Positions 27,558 through 38,726 of a stretch of DNA of 45,532 nt are shown piece by piece. The stretch is taken from the NCBI GenBank assembly GCA_027018875.1, contig JALUYA010000037.1:1-45532 (forward strand), read 5' to 3'. The notes below the pieces were generated by a model. It was not told the origin of the DNA, did not search any database, and saw nothing but the letters and a program-made list of their open reading frames with translations. The DNA is from Gammaproteobacteria bacterium (lineage in GTDB: Bacteria; Pseudomonadota; Gammaproteobacteria; JAKDMP01). Numbering within the stretch: position 1 is the first letter of the stretch; each line of letters starts with the position of its first letter. Position numbers and translations under genes: made by a program.

Positions 27558-28452
27558 ACCGGCAAACCTGCGGGTCGAACAGGTGCGGGTCACAGCGCAT
27601 CAGCGCCGCCCCGGAGCACAACATATCCTGGAGTTCCTGGCGCCGGAAATCGCTGCCCGCGCTCGTCCCGGGCAGTTTGTTCATATCGAATGCGGCCCCG
27701 AATGCCTGCTGCGTCGTCCCATGTCCATCCTGTCCGCGCAAGGCGACAAGATCGAAATCCTGTTCAAGCAGGTCGGCCACGGCACGGGCTGGCTCGCCGC
27801 ACGCAAAGTCGGCGACAGCCTAAGCCTGATCGGCCCTATCGGCAATACCTTCCAGCCCGACACCGACCGGCCGCTGCACCTGCTGCTGGGTGGGGGCGTC
27901 GGCCTACCCCCGATCCTCTTTTTCGCCGAGTGGCTGCATCGCCACGGCGCGATGCCGGCTTGGGTCATTGCCGGATCGGAAGTTCCTTTCCCCCTTGCGA
28001 CCCGGACCGCCCATCTGCCCCTGCCCGGTATGGAGTCCCCCCGGATGCATTCCCTCGTCCGCCTCGAACGATCCGGTGTGGCGAACCGCCTGGCCAGCCT
28101 TGCGGGACTCCCCGGCTGCTTTACCGGCCAAGTCACCGAGCCGGCCGAGAATTTGATCCTGGCACTCGATCCCCGTGATCGCAATCGCCTGTCGCTTTAC
28201 GCTTGTGGCCCCACCCCCATGCTACGGGCCACCGCGGCCCTGGCGGCACGCTATAAATTGCCCTGCCAACTATCGCTCGAGGAATATATGGCCTGCGGGA
28301 TAGGCGGCTGCGCCGGGTGCACGGTGAAGATCGCCACGGCGACGGGGCCCGCCATGAAACGGGTCTGCGTCGATGGTCCCATATTCGAGGCCGCAGAAGT
28401 TTTCCCGCCAGGGCCACGAGAAGAAGAACGCCCCGGTTCCGAACTCGATTGA
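27544..28452 (+). CDS. pyrK: Dihydroorotate dehydrogenase electron-transfer subunit-like protein (PyrK family)
   Basis: PyrK passes electrons from dihydroorotate dehydrogenase 1B to NAD through FAD and an iron-sulfur cluster. The 302-residue product has an FAD-binding barrel with RRPMSIL, a nucleotide-binding domain with LGGGVGLPPILFFAEWL and YACGPTPML, and a C-terminal 2Fe-2S site CGIGGCAGC...C (Cys251, 256, 259, 275), in the correct order and spacing. It is longer than the usual 255-280 residues. No PyrD is adjacent. It could instead be a related NAD/FAD reductase, but linkage to pyrB favours pyrimidine synthesis. Confidence 0.85.
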   Translation: MPRTEPANLRVEQVRVTAHQRRPGAQHILEFLAPEIAARARPGQFVHIECGPECLLRRPMSILSAQGDKIEILFKQVGHGTGWLAARKVGDSLSLIGPIGNTFQPDTDRPLHLLLGGGVGLPPILFFAEWLHRHGAMPAWVIAGSEVPFPLATRTAHLPLPGMESPRMHSLVRLERSGVANRLASLAGLPGCFTGQVTEPAENLILALDPRDRNRLSLYACGPTPMLRATAALAARYKLPCQLSLEEYMACGIGGCAGCTVKIATATGPAMKRVCVDGPIFEAAEVFPPGPREEERPGSELD

Positions 28453-28455
28453 GCA

Positions 28456-28475
28456 GGCCCAGCCCCTGGGAGGCC
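28456..28475. terminator. Hairpin between convergent pyrK and the zinc-ribbon gene
   Basis: CCCAG-CCC-CTGGG (28458-28470) lies inside flanking GGCC repeats in the 26-base gap between two convergent genes. It could serve transcription ends on both strands, but there is no T-run on either side, so termination activity is only possible. Confidence 0.25.
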
Positions 28476-28478
28476 GCA

Positions 28479-28868
28479 TCAAATCGGCGGATCGCCGCCA
28501 AGTACCGCGGCGGCGGCCACACGCACCGCGTGAGCGGGATGAGATGTGGCAAGGTGCTCAAGGGCGGCCGTACGTTCCGTCCCGGGCGCAAGTCGGCTCA
28601 AGCTATGCACGATCTCCAACGCCTGCACTATATCGCTGGGATAGGCAAGTGCACAGCGCGTCAGCACAGTGGCGGTCGTAGGATCGGCGCGTCTGCCCAG
28701 GGAAAGAATCGCTCCCATGCGGACCTCGGAGTTGGGGTGAGCAAGCACATGAACCAAGCGTTCAGTATAGGGTTGCCGGCGCCACTCGGCCAGGGAACCA
28801 TCACAGGTGGGGCAACGGTCAACCCTGTTCGGGATTTCCGTGAAACACCAGGGGCAATAGTACTTCAC
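28479..28868 (-). CDS. Small zinc-ribbon protein with HEAT-like repeats
   Basis: The 129-residue product begins with a zinc ribbon of two knuckles, CPWC (Cys5, Cys8) and CPTC (Cys19, Cys22). The rest is helical with HEAT-like repeat units: HPNSEVRMGAILSLGR, then LEIVHSLSRLAPGTERTAALEHL, then HPAHAVRVAAAAVLGG. I use the GTG at 28868, whose GTGA overlaps the lnt stop; a TTG eight codons upstream is the alternative. It is the last gene of the miaB-lnt operon. I know no characterised protein of this layout; a protein- or RNA-binding adaptor role would be a guess. Confidence 0.75.
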   Translation of the reverse strand: MKYYCPWCFTEIPNRVDRCPTCDGSLAEWRRQPYTERLVHVLAHPNSEVRMGAILSLGRRADPTTATVLTRCALAYPSDIVQALEIVHSLSRLAPGTERTAALEHLATSHPAHAVRVAAAAVLGGDPPI

Positions 28869-30427
28869 CTGGAGTACCAACGTGGGATCCAAGCCGACAC
28901 CACGGCGAGGCCGATCAGCACCAGACTCAGGATAACGACCAAATAATTACCGAATCGAACAAAGGGTGTCGCACCGGTGCGCGGTCGAATCATCCCGCTG
29001 AGCACCCCCTCGCGATAGGGCGGCAACCGGCCCCGAACCTCACCCCGGGGATCGACAATCCCGGTGATACCGTCATCGGCGGTCACAAGAACGAAGCGCC
29101 CGGTTTCCAATGCCGCCAGGCGAGCCATCTGAAACTGCTGTGGGAGGGCGATGCTATGGCCAAACCAGCCATCATCCGAAGCATTGACGATAAATTCCGC
29201 CGCCGGAAGTTGACGAATCAACAAACGACCAAAAGCAATCTCGTAACACAGCGCGATTGCCGCCTTCCAACGACCGAGACGCAATGCCGGCTGATCGGCG
29301 GCCCCGGGCGTAAAACTCGAGTAGGGCAACGCATGCGCCTTGAGCCAGCGTTTAAGCCGGCCCGGCACCGGGAAGTATTCCCCGAACGGAACCAGGTGCC
29401 GCTTGTAATAGGTCGAGAAGCCGCCCCGAGGTGAGACCCCGAGCAGTGCGTTGTAACCGGCATTGCGCGCCGCATCGTACACGGGAATCCCCAGGGCAAG
29501 CGTCGTGCCATGCGCCCGTGCCGCCTGGAACAGCGGAGTGAGCAACGGCATGGCCTCGCGAGACCAGATCGGGACCGCCGACTCGGGCCACACGATTAAC
29601 CGGCTGGTCCAATGCGCCCGAGTCAATTGTGCGTATCGTTCCAGGGTCGGCAGCAACATCCGCGGCGACCATTTCAGAGTCTGCGGAACATTCCCCTGAA
29701 TCAGGCTGACCCGGAAAGCCGGCCCTGAAAAGCGTGTCCAGCCATGGCCCGTAAGCACCGCACCGACAACCAGTAAGACGCCGATGCCGCCGAACGCAAG
29801 CGCGCGTGCCGCAAGTCCCGCGCGCGCCACGAGGCCATAGACCAGAAACATCGCCACCGCCATCACCGCCAGGCTCACACCATATACACCGGCCACCGGC
29901 GCATAGCCCGCGAGCGGCGAATCGACCTGGCTGAATCCCAATGCCAACCACGGAAAACCGGTAAAAAGAAAGCTCCTTACCCACTCCAGTACGGCCCAGG
30001 CCGGGGGAATAAACAACAGCCAAACCCCACCGGGATGAGACTGCAGTCGCAGCGCACCATAGCCGAGCGCCCCCGGAAAAACCGCACAGGCCAGGGCCAA
30101 CCCGATGTAGAGCAGCGCGCCGAGCCAAACGGGCGCACCGCCGATCACGGTGACCGCAATATAGACCCAATAGATGCCCACCAGAAACTCGGCCGCACCG
30201 TAGAAAATTCCTCGTACCAGAGCCCGCCGGGGGGTCACACCGATCCATAAAAAAATCAGTACGGCCGGGCTCAGGACGGCCAGCGGCCAGAGGCCAAACG
30301 GCGCAAAGGCAAGCACGCCGATTCCACCGGCGGCGAGCGCCGTAATCTCGCCGATCCACCCCGAAAATAACCGTGCGATCGCCCCCAAGCCGCCCCGCCG
30401 AGTGTATGGTTGGGTCATAGCGGCCAT
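28865..30427 (-). CDS. lnt: Apolipoprotein N-acyltransferase
   Basis: Lnt adds the third acyl chain to the N-terminal cysteine of lipoproteins at the outer face of the inner membrane. The 520-residue product has a hydrophobic N-terminal half of about six to seven helices, a carbon-nitrogen hydrolase domain, and a last membrane helix. The catalytic triad is present: Glu282 in WPESAVP, Lys342 in YKRHLVPFGEY and Cys394 in ALCYEIAFG. The start is one of two nearby ATGs (30427 or 30418). It lies 12 bases after corC and overlaps the zinc-ribbon gene. Confidence 0.97.
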   Translation of the reverse strand: MAAMTQPYTRRGGLGAIARLFSGWIGEITALAAGGIGVLAFAPFGLWPLAVLSPAVLIFLWIGVTPRRALVRGIFYGAAEFLVGIYWVYIAVTVIGGAPVWLGALLYIGLALACAVFPGALGYGALRLQSHPGGVWLLFIPPAWAVLEWVRSFLFTGFPWLALGFSQVDSPLAGYAPVAGVYGVSLAVMAVAMFLVYGLVARAGLAARALAFGGIGVLLVVGAVLTGHGWTRFSGPAFRVSLIQGNVPQTLKWSPRMLLPTLERYAQLTRAHWTSRLIVWPESAVPIWSREAMPLLTPLFQAARAHGTTLALGIPVYDAARNAGYNALLGVSPRGGFSTYYKRHLVPFGEYFPVPGRLKRWLKAHALPYSSFTPGAADQPALRLGRWKAAIALCYEIAFGRLLIRQLPAAEFIVNASDDGWFGHSIALPQQFQMARLAALETGRFVLVTADDGITGIVDPRGEVRGRLPPYREGVLSGMIRPRTGATPFVRFGNYLVVILSLVLIGLAVVSAWIPRWYSR

Positions 30428-30439
30428 CCAGTCATGATC

Positions 30440-31312
30440 TCAGTCGGTGACCGGAGGACTATCGCCGCCGCCCGCCCGCCCGGCGGCGGTCACCTCGAGC
30501 GAATGTACCCGTCGGCGGTCGGTCCGAAGGATACGGAACCGGTAGCCGCCGATTATGACCTGCTCCCCCGGGCGTGGCAGATGTCCGATCTCATGAACCA
30601 CCAGGCCGCCGACGGTATCAAAATCATCATCGCTAAAGCGGGTTTCAAAGCGCTCGTTAAAATCTTCGATCGGCATCAGCGCGCTCACCGTCCAGCGTTG
30701 CTGATCGCGCTCGATGATCGGTGCCTCGTCCGCGATGTCAAACTCATCATCGATCTCGCCCACAATCTGTTCGAGTACGTCCTCGATGGTCACCAATCCT
30801 GCCACGCCGCCGTACTCATCGGCCACGATAGCCAAGTGGCTCCGCCCGGCACGGAATTCGGCCAGCAGTACATCCAGACGCTTAGACTCGGGGATATGGA
30901 TCGCCGCGCGGAGATAGTCCCCGATTGCGAAACCACTCATACCGTTTTGGGCAATGTGCCGTAACAGGTCCTTGGCCAGCAACAAACCAACAACCTGATC
31001 ACGGTTCTCACCCATGACCGGAAACCGGGAATGACCCGACTCGACCACGACCGGAAGCAATTCGTCCAGACCGTCATCGTGTCCGACCATCACCATCTGG
31101 GCACGGGGAATCATCACATCACGCACCCGCATTCGATCGACGGCCAGCGCGCCAAGCAGCATGGCAAGGGTAGAGGGGCCGATAATCCCGCGTCCCGCCG
31201 CGTCACCTAAAATTTCGATCAGCGCCTCACGGTCGCGTGGCTCGGCGGCAAATGCCTGGGCCAGTTTCTCCAACCAGCCCCCACCGCTTCGTCCTGCATC
31301 ATCAGTGTTCAT
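30440..31312 (-). CDS. corC: CorC/HlyC-family CBS-domain protein
   Basis: CorC-type proteins contain paired CBS domains and a C-terminal CorC_HlyC domain, and are linked to magnesium and cobalt efflux. The 290-residue product shows [12 protein letters not shown] at the start of the CBS pair, [21 protein letters not shown], a second CBS with [23 protein letters not shown], and the C-terminal domain with DFNERF and [14 protein letters not shown]. It has no membrane domain, so it is the short cytoplasmic form. The ATG at 31312 overlaps ybeY by 11 bases. It sits in the standard ybeY-corC-lnt order. Confidence 0.95.
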   Translation of the reverse strand: MNTDDAGRSGGGWLEKLAQAFAAEPRDREALIEILGDAAGRGIIGPSTLAMLLGALAVDRMRVRDVMIPRAQMVMVGHDDGLDELLPVVVESGHSRFPVMGENRDQVVGLLLAKDLLRHIAQNGMSGFAIGDYLRAAIHIPESKRLDVLLAEFRAGRSHLAIVADEYGGVAGLVTIEDVLEQIVGEIDDEFDIADEAPIIERDQQRWTVSALMPIEDFNERFETRFSDDDFDTVGGLVVHEIGHLPRPGEQVIIGGYRFRILRTDRRRVHSLEVTAAGRAGGGDSPPVTD

Positions 31313-31781
31313 CGTTACCGGCATTATAGGAATATGGAACCCGGTACGGGTCGGGAAAACCGAGGCGGAGGAGAATTTCGCGCTCACGCGCCTCCATCCG
31401 CTCGGCCTGGGTATCGTACTGATGATCATAGCCCAACAGATGCAGACAACCATGCACTACCAGGTGCGCCCAGTGCGCCCGGGCCGGCTTGCCCTGTTCC
31501 GCGGCCTCTCGCATCACCACCGGCGCGCAAATCACCAAGTCCCCCAGCAGCGGGCGGCTCCCGTCGGGCAACGGCGAGGAAGCAAAGGACAATACATTGG
31601 TCGCCTGGCGGTGATGCCGGTACCTCGCATTGAGCCGCCGCCCTTCGGCTTCGCCGACGATGCGCAGGGTCAACTCCCCCGCCGCCCCATCCAGCGCGGC
31701 CCAGGCCCAGGTTCGCAGGGAGCGGACCGCGGGCACACCCCGGCGCGGCGCCGCAAACTGGATAAAAACCGGCGGAGTCAT
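31302..31781 (-). CDS. ybeY: Endoribonuclease YbeY (16S rRNA maturation)
   Basis: YbeY is a metal-dependent endoribonuclease for 16S rRNA 3'-end processing and ribosome quality control. The 159-residue product has [24 protein letters not shown] and the zinc motif [11 protein letters not shown] with His110, His114 and His120. The ATG at 31781 is chosen over an earlier one that would lie within phoH; it leaves four bases after the phoH stop. It is typically cotranscribed with phoH, as here. Confidence 0.96.
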   Translation of the reverse strand: MTPPVFIQFAAPRRGVPAVRSLRTWAWAALDGAAGELTLRIVGEAEGRRLNARYRHHRQATNVLSFASSPLPDGSRPLLGDLVICAPVVMREAAEQGKPARAHWAHLVVHGCLHLLGYDHQYDTQAERMEAREREILLRLGFPDPYRVPYSYNAGNDEH

Positions 31782-31785
31782 CAGC

Positions 31786-32763
31786 CTATTTCCGATTCCG
31801 CTCATCGGCCTCATACGCCTCGACGATGCTTGCCACCAATGGATGACGTACCACATCCTTGGCCGTGAACCAGCTGAAAGCGACTCCGGGCACTTCGCGC
31901 AGCACCTCGACGGCATGGCGCAAACCCGAACGAGTTCGTGCCGGAAGATCCGTTTGGGTCACATCGCCGGTCACCACCGCGCGTGTTTCGAATCCGATCC
32001 GGGTGAGAAACATCCGCATCTGTTCGATGGTCGTGTTCTGGGCCTCGTCGAGGATCACAAAGGCCTCGTTCAGGGTACGCCCGCGCATGTAGGCAAGCGG
32101 GGCAATTTCGATCACCCCGCGCTCGATCAGACGCCCGACTCGCTCGAACCCCGACATTTCATAGAGTGCATCAAAAATCGGGCGTAAAAAAGGATCGACC
32201 TTCTGGGAAAAATCACCCGGTAGAAACCCCAGCCGTTCACCCGCCTCCACCGCCGGGCGCACCAACACCAGCCGGCTGACCGCCTGGGCCTCCAGTGCTT
32301 CCACCGCACAAGCCACCGCCAAATAGGTCTTGCCGGTGCCGGCCGGGCCAATACCAAAGCTCAGTGTATGAGTGCGCATCGCGGCGACATAGGCCTGCTG
32401 ATGCACCCCTCGAGGATTCACCGCACCCCGGCGCACATGCACCCCACCCTCCCCATAACCAGCCTTGAGTGCCTGGCCGGCCTGTTGCAACAGACGCTGG
32501 ATCTGCTCCCGGCTCAGATCCCCCCGGGCGGTCGCCGCATAGAGTTCACCCAACACCACAGCGGCCTGCTTGGCCGCCGCACGCGGGCCATGGATGAGGA
32601 ACCTCGCCCCACGATTGGCCAAGCGCACACCCAGCATTTTTTCGACCAGGCGCAGATACTCGTCGCAGGGGCCGCACAAGGCGGCAAACCGCTGCGTATT
32701 GACCGGTTCCAGCCGCAACTCGACGGGATCGGGATCACTCAAGAAAGTCTCGGGTTCAGCCAA
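31786..32763 (-). CDS. ybeZ: PhoH-like ATPase (YbeZ)
   Basis: YbeZ is a PhoH-family ATPase that partners YbeY in RNA metabolism. The 325-residue product has an N-terminal KH-like region, Walker A GPAGTGKT (139-146), Walker [12 protein letters not shown] (235-245) and [10 protein letters not shown], as in the family. The start is TTG at 32763, preceded at close spacing by AGGGGGG; no ATG fits the conserved N-terminus. It is 45 bases downstream of miaB and directly upstream of ybeY. Confidence 0.95.
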   Translation of the reverse strand: MAEPETFLSDPDPVELRLEPVNTQRFAALCGPCDEYLRLVEKMLGVRLANRGARFLIHGPRAAAKQAAVVLGELYAATARGDLSREQIQRLLQQAGQALKAGYGEGGVHVRRGAVNPRGVHQQAYVAAMRTHTLSFGIGPAGTGKTYLAVACAVEALEAQAVSRLVLVRPAVEAGERLGFLPGDFSQKVDPFLRPIFDALYEMSGFERVGRLIERGVIEIAPLAYMRGRTLNEAFVILDEAQNTTIEQMRMFLTRIGFETRAVVTGDVTQTDLPARTRSGLRHAVEVLREVPGVAFSWFTAKDVVRHPLVASIVEAYEADERNRK

Positions 32764-32808
32764 TATCCCCCCTGAAACCCGGTGGGCACCAAGAATTTCC
32801 GAGCATAT

Positions 32809-34176
32809 TCACAAGGTGCGCAGTACGGCCTCATTCGGGACCGTGGGAGCAGCGACAAGGCGACCGCGTAGAGAATTGCTCAGCACGGCGGTGATGGTTA
32901 CATCGACGAATTGTCCAATCAGGTTGGGCGTGGCGGGAAAATTGACCCAGCGGTTGTTCTCGGTCCGCCCGGCAAGCTCATTCCGTGGATTTTTCACACT
33001 GGGCTTTTCGGCCAAGATCCGCAGGGTGCACCCCCGCATGGCCTCGCTGATGCTGCGGCCCTGGGAATCGAGGAGCTCCTGCAATCGATACAATCGATCC
33101 TGCTTGATAGCGGCGGTGGTCGCATCAGGCATCATGGCGGCGGGGGTTCCCGGCCGCGGGCTGTAAATAAAGCTGAAGGATCGATCCAATTCGCACTCCC
33201 GGACCAGACGCAATGTGGCCTCAAAATCCGCCTCGGTCTCCCCCGGAAATCCGACAATGAAATCCGAACTGACAACAATTTCGGGACATGCCGCACGCAA
33301 CCGCTGCAGCTTCGCTCGGTACTCCTGCACGGTATGACCGCGCTTCATCGCGGCGAGTATCCGATCCGATCCCGACTGCACCGGCAGATGCAGGTGCGCC
33401 GCCAACTTCTCTTCCTCGGCAAAGGCGCGGATCAGCCGATCGGAAAACTCCACCGGGTGGGAGGTGGTGAAGCGGATACGGCCGATGCCGTCAATCGCCG
33501 CCGCATAACGGATCAGCGAGGCCAGATCCGCAATCGAGCCATCATGCCGCACGCCCCGGTAAGCATTGACGTTCTGGCCGAGGAAGGTTACTTCGCGCAC
33601 TCCCTGTTCGGCCAGTTCATAGACCTCGCTGATCACCTCGTCAAAGGGCCGGCTGACCTCCTCGCCACGGGTATAGGGAACCACGCAATAACTGCAATAC
33701 TTACCGCATCCCTCCATCACCGATACAAACGCCGTGGGTCCTTCGGCTCGAGGGGGGGGCAGGTAATCAAACTTCTCGATCTCGGGAAAGGAGATATCCA
33801 CTACCGGATGCCCCTGCACACGCCGGGCCTTGAGCATCTCCGGAAGCCGATGCAGGGTCTGAGGCCCAAAAACCAGATCGACATAGGGCGCGCGCTTGAG
33901 CAGCGCCTCGCCTTCCTGGCTGGCGACACAGCCTCCAACGCCGATTACCAAGTCCGGATGCGCCTGCTTGAGCGGGCGCCACTGACCTAGTTGCGAGAAA
34001 ACCTTCTCCTGGGCCTTCTCCCGAATCGAACAAGTGTTCAGGAGAATAATATCGGCCTCTTCCGGGCTTGCAGCCTGCTCGCAGCCGGCCTCGGCGATCA
34101 ACACATCCAACATCTTGCCGGAGTCGTATGCGTTCATCTGACAGCCCCAGGTCTGAATATAGACTTTCTGTGTCAT
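32809..34176 (-). CDS. miaB: tRNA-2-methylthio-N6-dimethylallyladenosine synthase MiaB
   Basis: MiaB is a radical-SAM enzyme that adds a methylthio group to i6A37 of tRNAs reading U-starting codons. The 455-residue product has the N-terminal cluster cysteines Cys12 (TWGCQMN), Cys49 and Cys83, the radical-SAM motif CGKYCSYC (Cys157, 161, 164), and a C-terminal TRAM domain. The ATG at 34176 matches the family start [15 protein letters not shown] and has GAGAG upstream; an ATG 12 codons earlier is in frame but less likely. It leads the phoH-ybeY-corC-lnt block. Confidence 0.97.
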   Translation of the reverse strand: MTQKVYIQTWGCQMNAYDSGKMLDVLIAEAGCEQAASPEEADIILLNTCSIREKAQEKVFSQLGQWRPLKQAHPDLVIGVGGCVASQEGEALLKRAPYVDLVFGPQTLHRLPEMLKARRVQGHPVVDISFPEIEKFDYLPPPRAEGPTAFVSVMEGCGKYCSYCVVPYTRGEEVSRPFDEVISEVYELAEQGVREVTFLGQNVNAYRGVRHDGSIADLASLIRYAAAIDGIGRIRFTTSHPVEFSDRLIRAFAEEEKLAAHLHLPVQSGSDRILAAMKRGHTVQEYRAKLQRLRAACPEIVVSSDFIVGFPGETEADFEATLRLVRECELDRSFSFIYSPRPGTPAAMMPDATTAAIKQDRLYRLQELLDSQGRSISEAMRGCTLRILAEKPSVKNPRNELAGRTENNRWVNFPATPNLIGQFVDVTITAVLSNSLRGRLVAAPTVPNEAVLRTL

Positions 34177-34248
34177 GCTCTCGCGTACAGGCAGGAAATC
34201 CTTCTCAATCATGATCCGTATTGTACCGAAGCGCCATCCCCGGGGGAA

Positions 34249-34683
34249 TTACAGCAGATCCGGAAGCAGCGCCCGGATCTGCTGTGGGTCCAGGCGGGAA
34301 AAATCTTTCGCCACTTCTGCGATCACCGCATCGCGCAAACCGGGCTCAATCACCCGGCGCAGCTCGCCGAGAAAAGGCGCCGGAGCGGCCAGAAACAGCC
34401 GTTCGAATTCCCCGCTGCGGTAGGCTTCATGAAGCCGCCCGGCCAACTCCCGGGCAAAACGACGCACCCCTTGCTCCCGCGGATCGCGATCGGTGCCGAC
34501 CGCATGCCAGGCATAACCGGCCCGATCATGGCTCGAACCGGGCTGATCGGTGACGATATCTCGAACCCGTCCGCGACTATCCGGGTTCACATGATCTTCG
34601 ATCTCCACAAGTGGTGCCGCGCGGTCGGTACAAAATATCCGCACTCGAGCACTATCTCCTACCACAACCCAAATTTTGGCCAT
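34249..34683 (-). CDS. Host attachment protein-family small protein
   Basis: The 144-residue product matches the family named for attachment to host cells (first described in Agrobacterium), present in many free-living bacteria. Visible family features are the start WVVVGDSARVRIF, VNPDSRGR with a DR repeat, FARELAGRLHEAYRSGEFERLFLAAPAPFLGELR, and the tail KDFSRLDPQQIRALLP. Its role is not known outside that first report, and no secretion signal is present, so it is probably cytoplasmic. The ATG at 34683 follows an AGAGGG site; an in-frame GTG lies directly before it. Its neighbours are galE and miaB. Confidence 0.82.
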   Translation of the reverse strand: MAKIWVVVGDSARVRIFCTDRAAPLVEIEDHVNPDSRGRVRDIVTDQPGSSHDRAGYAWHAVGTDRDPREQGVRRFARELAGRLHEAYRSGEFERLFLAAPAPFLGELRRVIEPGLRDAVIAEVAKDFSRLDPQQIRALLPDLL

Positions 34684-34783
34684 CACCCTCTCCGGAAATC
34701 AAATTCAGGAATCGACTTGGAATACCCGCTGCAAATACTGCCCGCCATCTCCTGGCGAGGCACCACCGCGCGAGCGGGTGTCG

Positions 34784-35800
34784 CTAGCCACCGCGGGCGG
34801 ATGCAGGAGCACCACCGCGGACGAGCTTTTTCTCCCACGCCCAGGCATCGCGAACGATGGTATCGAGCCGACCATACCGCGGAGTCCAGCCCAGCACCCG
34901 GCCAATCTTCTCGTTGGCCGCAATCAACCGCGCCGGATCACCGGGGCGGCGGGGAGCCTCACGAACGGTAAAGTTGATCCCGGTCACCCGTTTCACGGTC
35001 TGCAACACCTCGCGTACACTCGCCCCGCAACCATAGCCGACATTGAGCACCTGGCTCTCGCCTCCGCGTTCGAGGTAACCGAGTGCATCCAGGTGCGCCC
35101 GGGCCAAATCTTCTACATGAATATAGTCGCGGATACCGGTGCCATCCGGCGTCGGGTAATCCGTACCGAAAATATCCACACCATCGCGTTCCCCGAGTGC
35201 CGCCTGGCAGGCTACCTTGAGCAGATGAGTCGCCTTGGGCGTCGCCTGGCCGATCCGCCCCTCGGGGTCGGCCCCGGCAACATTGAAATAGCGCAGGATC
35301 ACGTAATCCAATGCCGGGTGGGCGGCGGCCGAATCCATCAACATCCGCTCGCTCATCATCTTCGAGGCCCCGTAGGGATTGATCGGAGCCAAAGCCATCT
35401 CCTCGGTTACTGCCTCGACATCGGGTACTCCATAGACCGCGGCGGTGGAGGAAAACACAAAATGCCTTACCCCGGAGCGCACTATCCGGGCGAGCAACCC
35501 GAGCGTATTGCAAGTGTTGTTGCCATAGTACTTCACCGGTTCCGTGACCGACTCCGGTACCACGATACTCGCCGCGAAATGCAACACCGCATCGAAATGA
35601 TGGCCTGCAAACAGCGCATTCAGCCGATCGCCATCGGCCAGGTCCCCAACCACCAGTTCGGCACCTAGTACCGCCCAGGCGTTGCCGGTGGAAAGATTGT
35701 CGTAAACCACCACCTCGTGACCCGCCGCGGCGAGTTGGCGGGTCACGTGTGATCCGATGTAGCCTGCCCCGCCCGAAACCAGTACTTTCACAGCGCCCAT
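34784..35800 (-). CDS. galE: UDP-glucose 4-epimerase
   Basis: GalE interconverts UDP-glucose and UDP-galactose for surface polysaccharides and galactose use. The 338-residue extended short-chain dehydrogenase has the NAD loop SGGAGYIGSH (9-18), the catalytic Ser/Thr in FSSTAAVYG (117-119), Tyr143 and Lys147 of the YGASK motif, and RYFNVAGADPEG. Length is normal. It lies between the atp operon and the host-attachment-type gene with 100-base gaps, so it may have its own promoter; a TAGAAT 27 bases upstream has no good -35. Confidence 0.95.
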   Translation of the reverse strand: MGAVKVLVSGGAGYIGSHVTRQLAAAGHEVVVYDNLSTGNAWAVLGAELVVGDLADGDRLNALFAGHHFDAVLHFAASIVVPESVTEPVKYYGNNTCNTLGLLARIVRSGVRHFVFSSTAAVYGVPDVEAVTEEMALAPINPYGASKMMSERMLMDSAAAHPALDYVILRYFNVAGADPEGRIGQATPKATHLLKVACQAALGERDGVDIFGTDYPTPDGTGIRDYIHVEDLARAHLDALGYLERGGESQVLNVGYGCGASVREVLQTVKRVTGINFTVREAPRRPGDPARLIAANEKIGRVLGWTPRYGRLDTIVRDAWAWEKKLVRGGAPASARGG

Positions 35801-35988
35801 CCGTCCCAGGAAAATTGGTGCTAATTCTAACAGTTATACGCCAGAACCGTGACTTTCCCACAAGCCGTAATGGGACTGGCCAGACGCTTACATGCGTCAC
35901 CGGAAAAACCTCTGCACCCCCGGCATAGGGCTTCCTGCAGTAAGTTTGCAAACATCACCGACGTTCGGCAGCGCCAGGCGAGTCAGAC

Positions 35989-36031
35989 AAAAACTCAGCG
36001 CCGTTGATTGCGTTCGCGTTGACGCTGAATC
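35989..36031 (-). terminator. Intrinsic-type terminator at the end of the atp operon
   Basis: On the minus strand, TCAGCG (plus 36023-36028) pairs with CGCTGA (plus 35995-36000), which is the atpC stop region, and five Ts follow (35989-35993). Flanking G-T and A-T pairs lengthen the stem to about nine. The loop is about 22 bases, longer than usual, so strength is uncertain. It lies within the last codons of atpC, where the operon should end. Confidence 0.45.
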
Positions 36032-36419
36032 AGATGCAGGCGAGCCAGGGCCTCGGCCAGCTCGGCCTGAGCACGGACCAGATCGACTTCATCCTTGCGT
36101 CGCTCGGCAAGCGTCGCTTCGGCCCGCCGCTTGGCTTCCAGCGCCGCATGTTCATCGATATCGGCCGCACGCTCGGCCACATCAGACAAGATGGTGACAA
36201 CCGAAGGCTGGATTTCAAGGATTCCGCTGGAAACAAAAAAACTCTGCATCCCCTCGGGGGTCAGCACTCGAACCTCACCCGGAACCAAACGGGTGAGAAG
36301 CGGTGCATGCTCGGGGGCAATTCCCACTTCTCCCTGCTCTGCGGGAGCGAAAACCATTTCCCCTTCGCCTGAATAAAGGGATTCTTCGGCACTCACGATA
36401 TCGACATGCAGCATAGCCA

Positions 36420-36420
<1 letters not shown>
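35995..36420 (-). CDS. atpC: ATP synthase F1 epsilon subunit
   Basis: Epsilon links the gamma shaft to the c ring and inhibits ATP hydrolysis. The 141-residue product has the N-terminal beta sandwich (HVDIVSAEESLYSGEGEMV, GEVGIAPEHAPLLTRL) and a C-terminal helical hairpin with basic, alanine-rich repeats. It is the last gene of the operon; its ATG shares one base with the atpD TGA (TGATG). Confidence 0.96.
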
Positions 36421-37844
<1,424 letters not shown>

Positions 37845-37852
37845 CTAAAAAA

Positions 37853-38716
37853 TCAAACTGCGGCCGCACCGCCCACGATCTCCGCCAACTCCCGGGTAAT
37901 CGCCGCCTGGCGCGCTTTGTTGTGGGCCAACTGCAGATCGTCGATCAACTCGCCCGCGTTTTCCGAAGCCGATTTCATCGCCACCATCCGCGCAGCCATC
38001 TCACAAGCCACGTTCTCGACCAGCCCCTGATAAACCTGCATTTCGATATACCGCATCAACACCGACTCGATAAGCGAGGCATCATCGGGCTCATAGAGGT
38101 AATCCCAATAGCCGGGCATTCCTCTTTCTTCGATCGGCTCCAGCGGCAACAGACGTCTGATATAGGGCTTTTGTACCATGCTGTTGATAAATTGATTCCC
38201 CATCAGATACAGTCCATCGATCTCTCCGCTCTTGTAGGCATCCAACATAACCTTCATCGGCCCAATGGTATCCGCCGCTCTCGGACGATCTCCAAGCTGG
38301 GTTTTCTGGGCCTGAAGAGCACCTTGGATTCTGCGGATGAAGCCCACACCCTTTTGTCCAAACACCGCATAACCGACTTCTATACCCTTGTCCTTACGCG
38401 CACGTACCGCACCAAGCAACATTTTGAATAGGTTGATATTCAGACCCCCGCAAAGCCCCCGATCCGTGGAAATCACCACTAACCCGATACGCTTGCTTTC
38501 TTCTCGATGTTCCAAGAACGGATGGTTAAAGGCCGCATGCGCCCGGGCCAGGTGCCCTACCATCCGTCTGATCTGCCCGGCATAAGGCCGACTTGCCGCC
38601 ATAGTTTGGCGGGCATGACGCACCTTGCTTGCGGCCACCATCTCCATCGCCTTGGTGATCTTCTGCATATTCTGGATGCTTTGGATCTGGGCCCGAATCT
38701 CCTTGCTGTTTGCCAT
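37853..38716 (-). CDS. atpG: ATP synthase F1 gamma subunit
   Basis: Gamma is the rotating central shaft. The 287-residue product starts [20 protein letters not shown], the conserved N-terminal helix, carries [16 protein letters not shown] in the middle, and ends with the helix [19 protein letters not shown]. The frame is open upstream into atpA, but the ATG at 38716 matches the family start MANSKEIR. It lies ten bases after the atpA stop. Confidence 0.97.
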   Translation of the reverse strand: MANSKEIRAQIQSIQNMQKITKAMEMVAASKVRHARQTMAASRPYAGQIRRMVGHLARAHAAFNHPFLEHREESKRIGLVVISTDRGLCGGLNINLFKMLLGAVRARKDKGIEVGYAVFGQKGVGFIRRIQGALQAQKTQLGDRPRAADTIGPMKVMLDAYKSGEIDGLYLMGNQFINSMVQKPYIRRLLPLEPIEERGMPGYWDYLYEPDDASLIESVLMRYIEMQVYQGLVENVACEMAARMVAMKSASENAGELIDDLQLAHNKARQAAITRELAEIVGGAAAV

Positions 38717-38726
38717 AATCTCCTGC

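Noticed and set aside
33991-34971. 326-codon plus-strand frame across the miaB-galE region
   Set aside because: It runs antisense over miaB, the host-attachment-type gene and the end of galE, with no motif or ribosome site.
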